Origin: Fibrobacterota bacterium
GTDB taxonomy: Bacteria; Fibrobacterota; Fibrobacteria; UBA5070
Direction: 5' to 3'
NCBI GenBank assembly: GCA_016715065.1
Contig: JADKBN010000015.1
Location: forward strand, 1 to 64,000
Length of the DNA stretch: 64,000 bases
In this document: positions 26,328 to 35,866 of the stretch, piece after piece
Layout: each line of letters opens with the position of its first letter
Numbering within the stretch: the first letter of the stretch is position 1
Notes under the pieces: model-generated
Told to the model about the DNA's origin: nothing
Database searches by the model: none
The model's input: the letters and a program-made list of their open reading frames with translations, nothing else
Position numbers and translations under genes: made by a program

Positions 26328-27557
26328 TTACCTCGCCGGGTTCGATCCCCCGATCCTGCCGGCACGGGATCGATCAACCCAGAAAACCAGAAGCAGCCCT
26401 GGAATCCCCGCCAGAGCGGATGCGGCGAAGAACACGGTCCAGCCATGGGCCTGCGCGATTTTTCCCGCCGGTGCGGTCAGAAACCGTCCCAACAGCCATA
26501 CCGAGGTCAAGACGGCGTACTGGGTGGCGGCCGAGGCGCTGCGGCATCGAGCCATCAGGAACCCGACGAAAACCGCGGACATGAATCCGCCGCACACGGA
26601 CTCCAGGAGCAACGCTGCGTACAATCCGGGAAGTCCATTCAGGCTCGGTTCGAGCACCAGCAGGAATCCGAGGTTCGAGACGCTTCCCAACACCCCTGCC
26701 CAAAGCAATAGAGTCCGGGTCGACAATTTCCGCTCCGCGATGGCCGCGGCTCCGACCCCCACGCCCACCGCCACCAGGGCCAAGGCCTTGGCGAGGGAAA
26801 GTTGGTCTTTGGAATAGAAGCCGTTCAGGAACGTGGTGGTCTGGTTTCCGGCCCAGCTGTCGGCCAACCGAAACAACAACGCGAAAAGGAGAAGGGCGAC
26901 CATCCCGAAAAGTCCGAAGTCGTGCCAGAACTGCCGAAAGGGCGTGACCACAGCCTCCACCAGGGAAACTGGCGCGTGGGCGGAAGCCTTCGGTTCGGAC
27001 TGGATTAACCCGACCAGGACCACCAAGAGCAGAATCCCGGCGATCAGCCAGTAGGTGTTGGACCAGCCCAATCGTTGCGACAGGGCCAGGGAAATGGAGG
27101 ACGAAAGCAGCATTGCCAAGCGGTAACCCCAAACCGACCAACCCGCCAACTCGCTTGCTCCACCTTGGGCAGCCATGTCGCAGGTCCATCCATTCACAGC
27201 CAGATCCAGGGTGGCGCTGCAAAACGCGGTCAGGGCCAGGAACGAAATCATCAGCGAAAGCGAGCTCGTCGGATCGACCGAGCCCAGCATGCCCAAAGAC
27301 AAGAACAACAGCACGGCCGAAATCAGGATCCACCCGCGACGCCGGCCCAGCGGGGGTGCGAAGCGGTCGACCGCGGGTGCCCAAAGGGGCTTGAGCATCA
27401 AGGGGAGAGTGGCCAATCCCAACATGCCGATGTCGGCGACCTTCATGCCGGCGTCGGAGAGCCTTGCCTGGATGGTGCCTCCGATCAGGTCCGAGGGCAG
27501 GCCGGAGGCCATTCCGAAAGCGATCGCCGCGGTCCAGGCGGTGTTGCGAGAATTCAA
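26328..27557 (-). CDS. AmpG-like MFS permease
   Basis: 409 residues from a TTG at 27557, which overlaps the upstream stop (TTGA) and has GGAG eight bases before it; an ATG further upstream would overlap that gene by 67 bases. About 12 hydrophobic helices. GLPSDLIGGTIQARLSDAGM near the start and PLWAPAVDRFAPPLGRRRGWIL in the second loop are typical of the AmpG/acetyl-CoA transporter branch of the major facilitator superfamily, which imports anhydromuropeptides. Muropeptide import is an inference from the branch. Coupling to the large metalloprotease is unusual. Confidence 0.7.
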   Translation of the reverse strand: MNSRNTAWTAAIAFGMASGLPSDLIGGTIQARLSDAGMKVADIGMLGLATLPLMLKPLWAPAVDRFAPPLGRRRGWILISAVLLFLSLGMLGSVDPTSSLSLMISFLALTAFCSATLDLAVNGWTCDMAAQGGASELAGWSVWGYRLAMLLSSSISLALSQRLGWSNTYWLIAGILLLVVLVGLIQSEPKASAHAPVSLVEAVVTPFRQFWHDFGLFGMVALLLFALLFRLADSWAGNQTTTFLNGFYSKDQLSLAKALALVAVGVGVGAAAIAERKLSTRTLLLWAGVLGSVSNLGFLLVLEPSLNGLPGLYAALLLESVCGGFMSAVFVGFLMARCRSASAATQYAVLTSVWLLGRFLTAPAGKIAQAHGWTVFFAASALAGIPGLLLVFWVDRSRAGRIGGSNPAR

Positions 27558-30500
27558 TGCAGTCTCCGGGGTGCGGGAAGGAGTCCGAGTCGACGCAGCG
27601 ACTGGTCGATGATCGCCCATTCATCCAATCCGGTGTTCAGTCCGAACTCGATGCGATGGGCGAAGGTGGGGATGCCAAAAATTGTCGCCGTCTTCTGGGT
27701 CAGTCCCTTGGGCTGATCCAGCGCCCGGGAGAGTCCCACGGACAGATGGAACGGGTAGGCGCTGTGGATGCGCCCCGCCAGACGGGTTTCCACCGTCCAG
27801 GACCGGGAAAAGTCGAAGAATTGTTCGCGCGGCGAGGCGTCGAAGTCCCACACGTCTCCTCGCCAGGCACGGCCGGCTTGAACGGAAGCACCCGCGGACC
27901 ACTGGTCGAAAAACCAGATCCAAAAACCGTTGCGCATTTTCACCAACGGAAATCGGGTGGCCAGCCTCGTGTAGGCGCTTCGGGTCCCCTGGAACAGGCG
28001 CTCCTCGCCTTTGCCCGCGGCGAAAGCGGGATAGCCGGGTATGGAAAGGCCTTCGAGGTAGAAGTCGTTGAGTGTGTCGGCGTCGCTTTGCCAGTGCAGG
28101 ATGCCCGAGCCCTGGACATCCAGTTCGAAGGATTGTTCCTCCCAAAGGGGATTGCCCACCGCCAAGCGCAGATCCACCATGGCACGTTGGAGGTCGGTGG
28201 AGGCGGTCTTCACGGTGACGGATCCGTTCGCGTTCTGCTGGAACACCTCCGAAAACGAGCCCGACCTCTGCAGCTTCGATATCTCGTGGGAGACCTTCAC
28301 ACGGGCGAATACACCGCGTTGGTCGGCCATCGATTCGTCCGCGGCCATGTCCTTGGACAGGTATGTCCACATCGCCGCCGGTGCCCAGGAGGAGTACGCC
28401 GGAAACCGGAAGGGAACCCCTTCGTAGAGGTTGAATTCGTAGCCCGCCCACGAAATTTCCCCGTGCAGTTTCTGGTTTCTGGTGACCGACCACCGCGCGC
28501 CGGCCAGAAGCGATCCCACCTCCAGCGCCCACGGCTGCACGATCCGCTTGCGGGCGACCGTATCGCGCGAATCATCGGAATACGTGCTGGACGTATCCTG
28601 TCCACGCACGTTCTGCCATCCGGCCTCGGCGAAGATCGTGGGAACCAGGCTTCGGTTCTCCCATCCCGCCAGAAACATTTTTTCCTGGCGTGGGTTCAGG
28701 AAGGTCGGCTGGTCCAGCTGGACGTAGTCGAATCCATTGCCCACGTCCAACAACCCCAGGAGCACCACGGTGTTGCGACGCACCGGATCCAGCGCCTGGA
28801 AGCGGGCGCCTGCCAAACCCTTCCAGCGCAGGCCTTCTTCGCCGAACATCGGTTGGGCGCGTTGGGCGAACAGGATCGGAGAGAGCAGAAATCGCGTGGG
28901 GACCGGAAAGTAGGGGGTTTCTCCACCGGATAGATCCCACGATTCCTGCAGCGGCGGGGTGATCGCTGTCTTGATCCGCTCGGGGCGCACACCGATCGGA
29001 ACGATCGAATCCAACAGATTCAGACCGTAACCGTCCCGATCCCATGCGATGTAGGCCAGGCGCTTGCCATCCGGCGAAACCGCTGGCTGGAAGGCTCCGC
29101 CGGGTTCTGAGGTCAGCTGCTCCAATGCTCCCGATGACAATTTGTGTCTGTACAGGTTGAAGATCCCGGTGCGGTCGGAGGCAAGCACGATCTGGCGACC
29201 GTCGGGCGAGAAGGTTGGCGTACGCCAATCGGCGAGGCTGTCGCCGATGCGCACCAGGAAGTTCCCCTTGCGATCCAACAGGTCCACCCGCCGGCTCCTG
29301 CCGTCGAAGCGGTCGATCGCCACGGTGTCGCCGCCCGGCGACCACACGGCGCCGAAAATCGTCCCCCCGCTGGAGTTCCCCGCACCCGGATACAGTTCGC
29401 GGCCCGGGCCAGACGAATCGACGGGAACCACCCGCAGGCGGAAATCGACCAGGTCGCGAACCACCGTGAGCAAAGAGTCGCCGTGGAAATCCGGCGCGAA
29501 GGCGTGGAGTTCGCGCGTGACGCGCTTTTGCTTGGGCTTGGCATCCGCCTCGAGCTGGCCGTTCTCGCCCTGTCGTACGCTGGCCTGGTAGAGATCCAGC
29601 ACTGGTCTTCCGCGCGAGTCGTCTTCCCGGCCGGAGTGGAACCACACCCGTTTGCCCGCGGTGTCCAACCCCACACGCGTGCGGATGACCGGAGCCACCA
29701 CCCAGGAGCGCTTGGTCGTGTCCTTGTCCCCCAGATCCCAGGCCCACAACGAGTTGACCTGGAAATCGGAGCCTCGATTGGAGGAAAACAACAACAGGGT
29801 GTCGTTCCACCAGCGGGGCCACTGCGTGTGGAACGCCTCGCCGAACAACCTGCGGCCTTGCACCAAGGGCTTCGCCGCCTCGATTTCGCGCCGGGCGATG
29901 GACTTGGCCGAATCCCTCCACTCGTTCCAAAGCTCCGCCCCGCTCTGCCCGGTCAGGGATTTCCAGGCCCCACCCGGGGTTTGCGATTTCCATTTGGACA
30001 ATTCCCGCCACCATTTGGGGATCCACTCGGCGCCTCGCGTGCGTTCGATGTGGCGGACCAGACTGTATCCCTGCCCGTACACGCGCTCCCCGTCCAGCCC
30101 GGACCCCGAAAAGGTCCCCATCCTCGACCAGGAAAGAAGACTGTCGGACTGGGCCGCTGTACGCTGGATCATCGCCCGGTGGGAATCCCACGCATCTCCT
30201 CCGGTACGCTCCGAGCCCCATTGCGACGCGCCCTCGGCCATGGCCATGGAGTATGGCGAAAGCGACCACAAAAGCCATCCGCCGGAGGTGGTGGCGCGGT
30301 CGGACGCATCGTCCCAGCCCAACTGCAATTCGGAAAGCCAGGGCTTGGCTTTGGCGCCGGCCTGGATGGAAACGACATGGGTGAATTCGTGGGCCACCAC
30401 GTCGCGGATCCAATCCTTGGAACCCCGCAATTCAAACCCCATGTCGGAGCTCCAGATGGCCATCGTGTTCAGGCTCGCGATCGCCCAACCGTTGGAATAA

Positions 30501-30766
30501 TCCTCGTCGAACACCAGAAATTCCGTCTTGGCGGAGGGCTCGTGGCCGAACAGCTCGGTGAGGATCGGGTAGACCGCCTCCGCCCGGGCCGCGCACGCCT
30601 CCGCCGCAGGCCGCAGACCCGCCTCGTAGTGGAACCGGAAGTGGGGCGTTTCCGAGGTGAACCATTGGACTTCCGGATGGTTCCGATCCTGTTCCTGGTC
30701 GCCGTAGGACCAGGCGTGGATCGCAAGAAACGCGACGAAAAGGCAGAACCTGGCGAGAGTGGACAT
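27554..30766 (-). CDS. Giant exported metalloprotease with TolB-like propeller and C-terminal barrel-like domain
   Basis: 1070 residues. Signal peptide (residues 1-21). A gluzincin protease domain holds HEFTH at 126-130 and a likely third zinc ligand E178 in MAEGASQW. Residues about 330-650 are WD40/TolB-like propeller blades (PTFSPDGRQIVLASDRTGIFNLY, FQPAVSPDGKRLAYIAWDRDG). From about 690 to the end come long amphipathic strands rich in W, F and G (FDYVQLDQPTFLNP, LHGEISWAGYEFNLYEG, LSVGLSRALDQ), which look like an outer-membrane barrel. Similar protease-propeller-barrel chains are known in Bacteroidota and relatives, but the function is undefined. The stop is coupled to the AmpG-like permease. 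Confidence 0.75.
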   Translation of the reverse strand: MSTLARFCLFVAFLAIHAWSYGDQEQDRNHPEVQWFTSETPHFRFHYEAGLRPAAEACAARAEAVYPILTELFGHEPSAKTEFLVFDEDYSNGWAIASLNTMAIWSSDMGFELRGSKDWIRDVVAHEFTHVVSIQAGAKAKPWLSELQLGWDDASDRATTSGGWLLWSLSPYSMAMAEGASQWGSERTGGDAWDSHRAMIQRTAAQSDSLLSWSRMGTFSGSGLDGERVYGQGYSLVRHIERTRGAEWIPKWWRELSKWKSQTPGGAWKSLTGQSGAELWNEWRDSAKSIARREIEAAKPLVQGRRLFGEAFHTQWPRWWNDTLLLFSSNRGSDFQVNSLWAWDLGDKDTTKRSWVVAPVIRTRVGLDTAGKRVWFHSGREDDSRGRPVLDLYQASVRQGENGQLEADAKPKQKRVTRELHAFAPDFHGDSLLTVVRDLVDFRLRVVPVDSSGPGRELYPGAGNSSGGTIFGAVWSPGGDTVAIDRFDGRSRRVDLLDRKGNFLVRIGDSLADWRTPTFSPDGRQIVLASDRTGIFNLYRHKLSSGALEQLTSEPGGAFQPAVSPDGKRLAYIAWDRDGYGLNLLDSIVPIGVRPERIKTAITPPLQESWDLSGGETPYFPVPTRFLLSPILFAQRAQPMFGEEGLRWKGLAGARFQALDPVRRNTVVLLGLLDVGNGFDYVQLDQPTFLNPRQEKMFLAGWENRSLVPTIFAEAGWQNVRGQDTSSTYSDDSRDTVARKRIVQPWALEVGSLLAGARWSVTRNQKLHGEISWAGYEFNLYEGVPFRFPAYSSWAPAAMWTYLSKDMAADESMADQRGVFARVKVSHEISKLQRSGSFSEVFQQNANGSVTVKTASTDLQRAMVDLRLAVGNPLWEEQSFELDVQGSGILHWQSDADTLNDFYLEGLSIPGYPAFAAGKGEERLFQGTRSAYTRLATRFPLVKMRNGFWIWFFDQWSAGASVQAGRAWRGDVWDFDASPREQFFDFSRSWTVETRLAGRIHSAYPFHLSVGLSRALDQPKGLTQKTATIFGIPTFAHRIEFGLNTGLDEWAIIDQSLRRLGLLPAPRRLH

Positions 30767-30872
30767 GGCGTCGCTGGAAGATAGGTCGTTGCGACTGGAC
30801 CGAACACTCCAAAGGATGTATCTAGTGGAAGACTCAAATCGAGTCTCGATCTCTATTCAAGAAGGAATCTCC

Positions 30873-31370
30873 ATGGCCACCGTGACTCTCAAAGGCAACC
30901 CCGTCCACACCTCGGGCGAACTCCCCACCATCGGATCCAAGGCTCCGGACTTCAAGTTGGTCAAGCAGGATCTGTCGGTGGTGACGCTTGGAGATCTGGC
31001 CGGCAAGAAGATCGTGATCAACATCTTCCCCTCCATCGACACGCCCACCTGCGCCACTTCGGTGCGCAAGTTCAACCAGAAGGCCTCCGCCTTGGCCAAC
31101 ACCGTGGTCCTTTGCGTGTCCAAGGACCTGCCCTTCGCCGCCAAGCGCTTTTGCGGCGCCGAAGGTTTGGAGAACGTGATCACCGCCTCGGCGTTTCGCG
31201 ATTCTGAATTCGAGAAGGCTTTCGGGATCCAGATCATCGACTCGGTCCTGCAAGGTCTGTGCGCCCGCTCCGTTGTGATCGTCGATGAATCCGGCAAGGT
31301 CGCCTACACCCAGCTGGTGGCGGAAACCGCCGACGAACCCGATTACGACGCGGCGCTGGCCAAGATCTGA
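30873..31370 (+). CDS. tpx: Thiol peroxidase (Tpx-type peroxiredoxin)
   Basis: 165 residues from the ATG at 30873, seven bases after AAGGA. The peroxidatic cysteine is C60 in SIDTPTCATSV and the resolving cysteine is C94 in KRFCGAEG, the atypical 2-Cys arrangement of Tpx. It reduces hydroperoxides at the expense of thioredoxin. It is divergent from the giant protease; its 3' end overlaps the 3' end of truB by 28 bases. Confidence 0.93.
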   Translation: MATVTLKGNPVHTSGELPTIGSKAPDFKLVKQDLSVVTLGDLAGKKIVINIFPSIDTPTCATSVRKFNQKASALANTVVLCVSKDLPFAAKRFCGAEGLENVITASAFRDSEFEKAFGIQIIDSVLQGLCARSVVIVDESGKVAYTQLVAETADEPDYDAALAKI

Positions 31371-32242
31371 TCGGCCAGTAGGGCTTCGGTGCGGAAGATC
31401 CCCTCCCGCACCACGCCCCATGCGATGACCAGCCCCGAGCCGTCCAGACAAAGGACGTCCGGGTGGTCGTCCAGGTCACACGGAATCGGATTGCCGTTGG
31501 CGAGTTTGCCCAAGCTTTCCGGCGCAATCGTGAAGCTCGGCCAAGCAGGGAACATCGTCTGCACAGGCAAAAGCTCCAATGGAGTCTCGGTTTGCGGGGG
31601 AACATCCGGCAATCGCCAGTTCCCGATGGCCGTGCGGCGCAACGCGCTCACACACGCCCCGAACCCGGCCCTCTCGCCCAAGTCGCGCACCAGGCTGCGC
31701 ACGTAGGTGCCCTTGGAACAGCGGATCCGCAAGGTCGCATCGCCTTCCCGGAAGCCCGAGCCCGCCAGGGGCGAAGGACCCGCAATTTCCACACACGAAT
31801 CGATTCGCACGCGTCGGGGCGGTAGCGTCACGTCTTCGCCTTTGCGGGCCCGTTCGTAGGACCGCACGCCATCCACCGAGATCGCCGAATACGCGGGGGG
31901 GATCTGATCCACCTCGCCCAGGAGGCCTTCCAGCAGGCGTGACCAGTCGGTCCCTTCCCAAGAAGCGGGACTTTCTGACAAAATCCGTCCATCCGTGTCC
32001 AGGGAATCCGTGCGCACGCCGGGGCGCAGGCACACGAGGTATTCCTTGTCGCACCCCTCGATGCGCGACAGAAGCCGCGTGGCTTTTCCCGCGGCCGCCA
32101 CCAGCAGACCTGTCGCCAGCGGATCCAAAGTCCCGGCGTGCCCCACCCGCCTCTCGCCCAGAAGACGCTTGACGGGGTAGAGCGCCTGCTGGGAGGATTT
32201 CCCTGTCGGCTTGTCCAGCAATAGGAATCCGCACCCGCTCAT
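31343..32242 (-). CDS. truB: tRNA pseudouridine-55 synthase
   Basis: 299 residues from the ATG at 32242. Catalytic aspartate D40 lies in GHAGTLDPLATGLL; KEYLVCLRPG, QIPPAYSAISVDGVRSYERARKG and CSKGTYVRSLVRDLG complete the TruB pattern. It modifies U55 in the T-loop of tRNAs. Last gene of the rimP-nusA-infB-rbfA-truB operon. The C-terminus (LADQILASAAS) is encoded by DNA that, on the other strand, encodes the end of tpx. Confidence 0.93.
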   Translation of the reverse strand: MSGCGFLLLDKPTGKSSQQALYPVKRLLGERRVGHAGTLDPLATGLLVAAAGKATRLLSRIEGCDKEYLVCLRPGVRTDSLDTDGRILSESPASWEGTDWSRLLEGLLGEVDQIPPAYSAISVDGVRSYERARKGEDVTLPPRRVRIDSCVEIAGPSPLAGSGFREGDATLRIRCSKGTYVRSLVRDLGERAGFGACVSALRRTAIGNWRLPDVPPQTETPLELLPVQTMFPAWPSFTIAPESLGKLANGNPIPCDLDDHPDVLCLDGSGLVIAWGVVREGIFRTEALLADQILASAAS

Positions 32243-32270
32243 GGGTGCTCGTTCCTGATCGGGCAGCGAC

Positions 32271-32675
32271 TCACGAAGGAGGAAGCTCCGAGGGGTCGAA
32301 CGGCTTGCGATCCTCATCCGGAAGCTTGGTGAGCAATCCTTGGATGTAGAACGAATTTTCCAGGTTGTGGTCCAGGTAGAATCGCAACTGCGGCATGTGG
32401 CGCAGCTTCAAGCGGTGGGAAAGCTCTTTGCGAAGCCATCCCGCCGATTGTTGCAGGCCGATTTCCGTGTCGCGCACTTCCTTTTCCGAGCCCAGCACCG
32501 TGTAGTTGATCGTGGCCAAGCTCAGATCGGAGGTCACGTTCACTGTGGATACCGTGACGAACGCGATCCGCGGGTCCTTCAAGCCTTCCAGGAAAAGCTG
32601 GGAGAGTTCCCTGCGGATCTGCTCCCCGACCGATGCCGTACGGCTTCCACCACCACGGTTTGGCCGACCTCTCAC
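32271..32675 (-). CDS. rbfA: Ribosome-binding factor A
   Basis: 134 residues from a GTG at 32675 overlapping the infB stop (GTGA). The KH-like fold of RbfA is recognisable: VGEQIRRELSQLFLEGLKDPRI, VTVSTVNVTSDLSLATINYTV, SAGWLRKELSHRLKLRHMPQLRFYLD. The N-terminal extension RGRPNRGGGSRTAS is basic and glycine-rich. Assists maturation of the 30S subunit. Position between infB and truB confirms the call. Confidence 0.92.
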   Translation of the reverse strand: MRGRPNRGGGSRTASVGEQIRRELSQLFLEGLKDPRIAFVTVSTVNVTSDLSLATINYTVLGSEKEVRDTEIGLQQSAGWLRKELSHRLKLRHMPQLRFYLDHNLENSFYIQGLLTKLPDEDRKPFDPSELPPS

Positions 32676-35600
32676 GCCTTGGAATCCGACAACTTGCGAG
32701 CCACCTCGAACTGGCGGAAGAACGCGATGATGTCGCCTTCCACGTAGTCGTCGACTCCGTCCAAGCCCACACCGCATTCGTAGCCGGATTTGACCTCGGA
32801 GACGTCGTCCTTGAAGCGCTTGAGCGTGCTGACCTTGGCTTCGGCGATTTCCACTCCGTTGCGGTACACGCGGGCCTTGAGCTTGCGCTCGATGGTTCCC
32901 GACTGCACGTAGCAACCGGCGATCGCACCCTGCTTGGGCACACGGAACACGGCACGGACTTCGGCTTCGGCGGTGACCTCTTCCTTGATCTCGGGCTTGA
33001 GCATGCCCTCCATCGCCTTGCGGATGTCGTCCACCACTTCGTAGATGATGCGGTAGGAACGGATCTCCACACCTTCGCGGCTGGCCAGCTCGCGGGTGTT
33101 GGCGTCGGGACGCACATGGAACGCCACCACGATGGCGTCCGACGCGGCCGCCAGCATGACGTCGGCTTCCTTGATGCCACCCACTGCGCGCGACAGGATC
33201 TGTACGCGCACTTCCTTGGTGGAAAGCTGTTCCAGCGAGGCTGCGATGGCCTCCACGGAGCCGTCCACGTCGCCCTTGACGATCACGCGCAACGTCTGCT
33301 GCGAGTCGCCCGCCGCGATCTTGTTGGAAAGGTCTTCCAGCGACATGCGCTGCGCCCGGCGCAATTCGCGCTCCTTCTGGGCGCGGTGGCGTCGGCCGGC
33401 GATCTCGCGCGCTTCGCGCTCGTCGTCCATCTGGATGACCGAATCGCCCGCTTGCGGAACGCCGTCGATGCCCAGGATCTGGCAAGGCACGGAAGGACCG
33501 GCCTCCATGCGCGGCTGGCCGCGTTCGTCCATGAGCTGACGGATCTTGCCCGCGTAGGATCCCACCAGGATGGCGTCGCCCACGCGGAGCGTTCCTTCCT
33601 GCACCAGGATGGTGGCGATCGAGCCCTTGCCCTTGTCCAGGCGGGATTCGATCACGGTTCCCTTGGCGCGCACGGTGGGATTGGCCCGCAGACCAAGCAT
33701 TTCCGCTTCCACCAGAAGGGCGTCCAGGAGCTTGTCCATGTTGATCCCCTTCTTGGCGGAGATCTCCACGCACTGCACCTTGCCACCCCACTGCTCCACC
33801 TCGATGCCGTAGGCGCCCAATTGGGCACGGACGTTGTCGGGGTTGGCGGAGGGAAGGTCGATCTTGTTGATGGCCACCACGATGGGCACGCCGGCCGCAC
33901 GTGCGTGGTCGATGGCTTCCTTGGTCTGCGGCATGACGTTGCTGTCGGCCGCAACCACGAGAACCACGATGTCGGTGACCTTGGCGCCACGGGCACGCAT
34001 GGCGGAGAACGCCTCGTGACCGGGAGTATCGAGGAACGTCACGCAGCCGTGGCCGGTGTCCACCTCGTAGGCGCCGATGTGCTGGGTGATTCCACCCGCT
34101 TCGCCGGTGATCACATGCGTCTTGCGCAGGTAATCCAGCAAAGAGGTCTTACCATGGTCGACGTGACCCATGACCGTGACGATCGGAGGACGGGTCGCAT
34201 CCGCTTCCGGGTCGCCCAGGGTTTCCTGGCTTTCCGCGACGTCTTCGGCGTATTCGTCCATCAGCTGGGCTTGGAACCCGAACTCGTCGGCGATGATCGC
34301 GATGGTTTCGTGGTCCAGACGGGCATTGATGGTGACCATCAAGCCCATGCCCATCGCCTTGGCGATGACCTGGGCAGGCGCGACGTTCAGCAAGTTCGCG
34401 AGTTCCGCGATCGTGATGAATTCCGCCACCTTGAGAATCATCTTCTCTTCGATGTTCTCCATCATCTGGCCGCCGCCGCCACGGGCGTAACGGCGCTGGA
34501 TCTTGCCGCGATCCAGCGAGACCATCACCTTGTTGACGTTCTGCTGGGTCTGGTAGAAGATCTCGGTTTCGATCTGCTCTTTGGTCTTGCGCTTGCGACC
34601 CGCCGAGCCCTTGCCCACGGGAGCCCCAAAGGCGCCCGCCTGCTGGCCAGGCTGCAAGGATCCAGTGGCTCCCGGAGGTCCGCCGGTGGGGCCGCCGAAT
34701 CCAGGACGACCAGGGCCGCCAGGGCCTGCGCCGGGTCCGGGTCCGAATCCGGGACGACCTGGACCGCCGCCGGGTCCGTTGGGACGATATGGATTGTTGC
34801 CGGGAGGGCTGTTGCGGTAGGGTCCGGGTGCGCCTTGGCCTTGGCCAGGTCCTCCGGGACGGAATCCGCCCGGGCCACCTTGTCCGCCGCCGTAGGGTGG
34901 ACGGCCTTGGCCGGGTCCGCCGCCAGGTCCGCCAGGTCCGCGACCGTCAGGGCGATTGCCGCCGACGGAAACGCCGCGGTCGGGACGAGCGCCGCCAGGT
35001 CCGGTCGGAGCTGCGCCGCGATCGGGACGAGGTCCACCAGGTCCGCGCTGGTCGGTACGACCATCGCGAGGAGTGGCGCCAGTCGTACGATCTCCTGGGC
35101 GTGGGTCGCGAGGCTGTTCACGAGGAGCTCCACCGCCAGGTGCAGCTGTGCCTTTGTCCGTGGCGTTGAAGCCAGGACGAGGTCCGCCGGTGATGCCGCG
35201 GGGGGTGGGCTGGTAGGTGCTGGCCGGGGGCCGAGGACGATCCGGACGATCCGGATTGAACGAGGGCTGGCGACGCACCGGGGCGGTCAGCAGAATGGGT
35301 GCGCCCGGCTGGCCGGCATCCGGAGATGCGGGAGCAGGCTCGGCCGTCGCCGCGGACTCGGGCTTGGCCTGGGCAGGCTTGGGCTCGGTGGGTGCAGGAG
35401 GCTCGTGGCGTTCCGGCGTCGGCTCGGCGGCGGCGTGCACGACGCGCGGCGCCGGCTCCACCACGGCCGGGGGCGGTGCGACTGGTTTTTCGCCGGAGGG
35501 CGCGGCAGGCGATTCGGATGCCTCGTGTTCGCCATCGAGCTTCTTCCGAGGCGCGACCTTCTTGGGCCTGTCGGATTCGACTTCTCCCTCGGCCTTCTTC

Positions 35601-35803
35601 TTCGGCGCGGCCTTCTTGGTCCGGGGCTTGCCGGACTTGGCGCGTTCGCTCTCCAAGGCAGGACGGATCTTGTCCACCCAGTCGCTCTCGATGGGCGAAA
35701 GGACCGAGCGCACCTCGAACCCTGCATCCTTCAAATGCTTCAGGACGGATTCCTTGGCGATCTCGAACTCGGTCGCGACATCGGTGATTCGGGTCTTACT
35801 CAC
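32672..35803 (-). CDS. infB: Translation initiation factor IF-2
   Basis: 1043 residues from a GTG at 35803. The N-terminal IF2_N helix bundle (TRITDVATEFEIAKESVLKHL) is followed by about 330 residues of low complexity: first lysine, proline and alanine rich, then a glycine-proline-arginine stretch made of GPGG and PDRG units. The GTPase core near residue 545 has GHVDHGKTSLL, DTPGHEAF and NKIDLP; then come domains II, III and C2 (KSGYECGVGLDGVDDYVEGD). It brings initiator tRNA to the ribosome. The Gly-Pro linker is longer and purer than in most IF-2. Confidence 0.96.
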   Translation of the reverse strand: MSKTRITDVATEFEIAKESVLKHLKDAGFEVRSVLSPIESDWVDKIRPALESERAKSGKPRTKKAAPKKKAEGEVESDRPKKVAPRKKLDGEHEASESPAAPSGEKPVAPPPAVVEPAPRVVHAAAEPTPERHEPPAPTEPKPAQAKPESAATAEPAPASPDAGQPGAPILLTAPVRRQPSFNPDRPDRPRPPASTYQPTPRGITGGPRPGFNATDKGTAAPGGGAPREQPRDPRPGDRTTGATPRDGRTDQRGPGGPRPDRGAAPTGPGGARPDRGVSVGGNRPDGRGPGGPGGGPGQGRPPYGGGQGGPGGFRPGGPGQGQGAPGPYRNSPPGNNPYRPNGPGGGPGRPGFGPGPGAGPGGPGRPGFGGPTGGPPGATGSLQPGQQAGAFGAPVGKGSAGRKRKTKEQIETEIFYQTQQNVNKVMVSLDRGKIQRRYARGGGGQMMENIEEKMILKVAEFITIAELANLLNVAPAQVIAKAMGMGLMVTINARLDHETIAIIADEFGFQAQLMDEYAEDVAESQETLGDPEADATRPPIVTVMGHVDHGKTSLLDYLRKTHVITGEAGGITQHIGAYEVDTGHGCVTFLDTPGHEAFSAMRARGAKVTDIVVLVVAADSNVMPQTKEAIDHARAAGVPIVVAINKIDLPSANPDNVRAQLGAYGIEVEQWGGKVQCVEISAKKGINMDKLLDALLVEAEMLGLRANPTVRAKGTVIESRLDKGKGSIATILVQEGTLRVGDAILVGSYAGKIRQLMDERGQPRMEAGPSVPCQILGIDGVPQAGDSVIQMDDEREAREIAGRRHRAQKERELRRAQRMSLEDLSNKIAAGDSQQTLRVIVKGDVDGSVEAIAASLEQLSTKEVRVQILSRAVGGIKEADVMLAAASDAIVVAFHVRPDANTRELASREGVEIRSYRIIYEVVDDIRKAMEGMLKPEIKEEVTAEAEVRAVFRVPKQGAIAGCYVQSGTIERKLKARVYRNGVEIAEAKVSTLKRFKDDVSEVKSGYECGVGLDGVDDYVEGDIIAFFRQFEVARKLSDSKA

Positions 35804-35866
35804 GAAGCCTCACTCTCGGTGATTGCGTCTCTCAGCTTGACAAAAGTCGTTTTCCGTGCCTACCGC

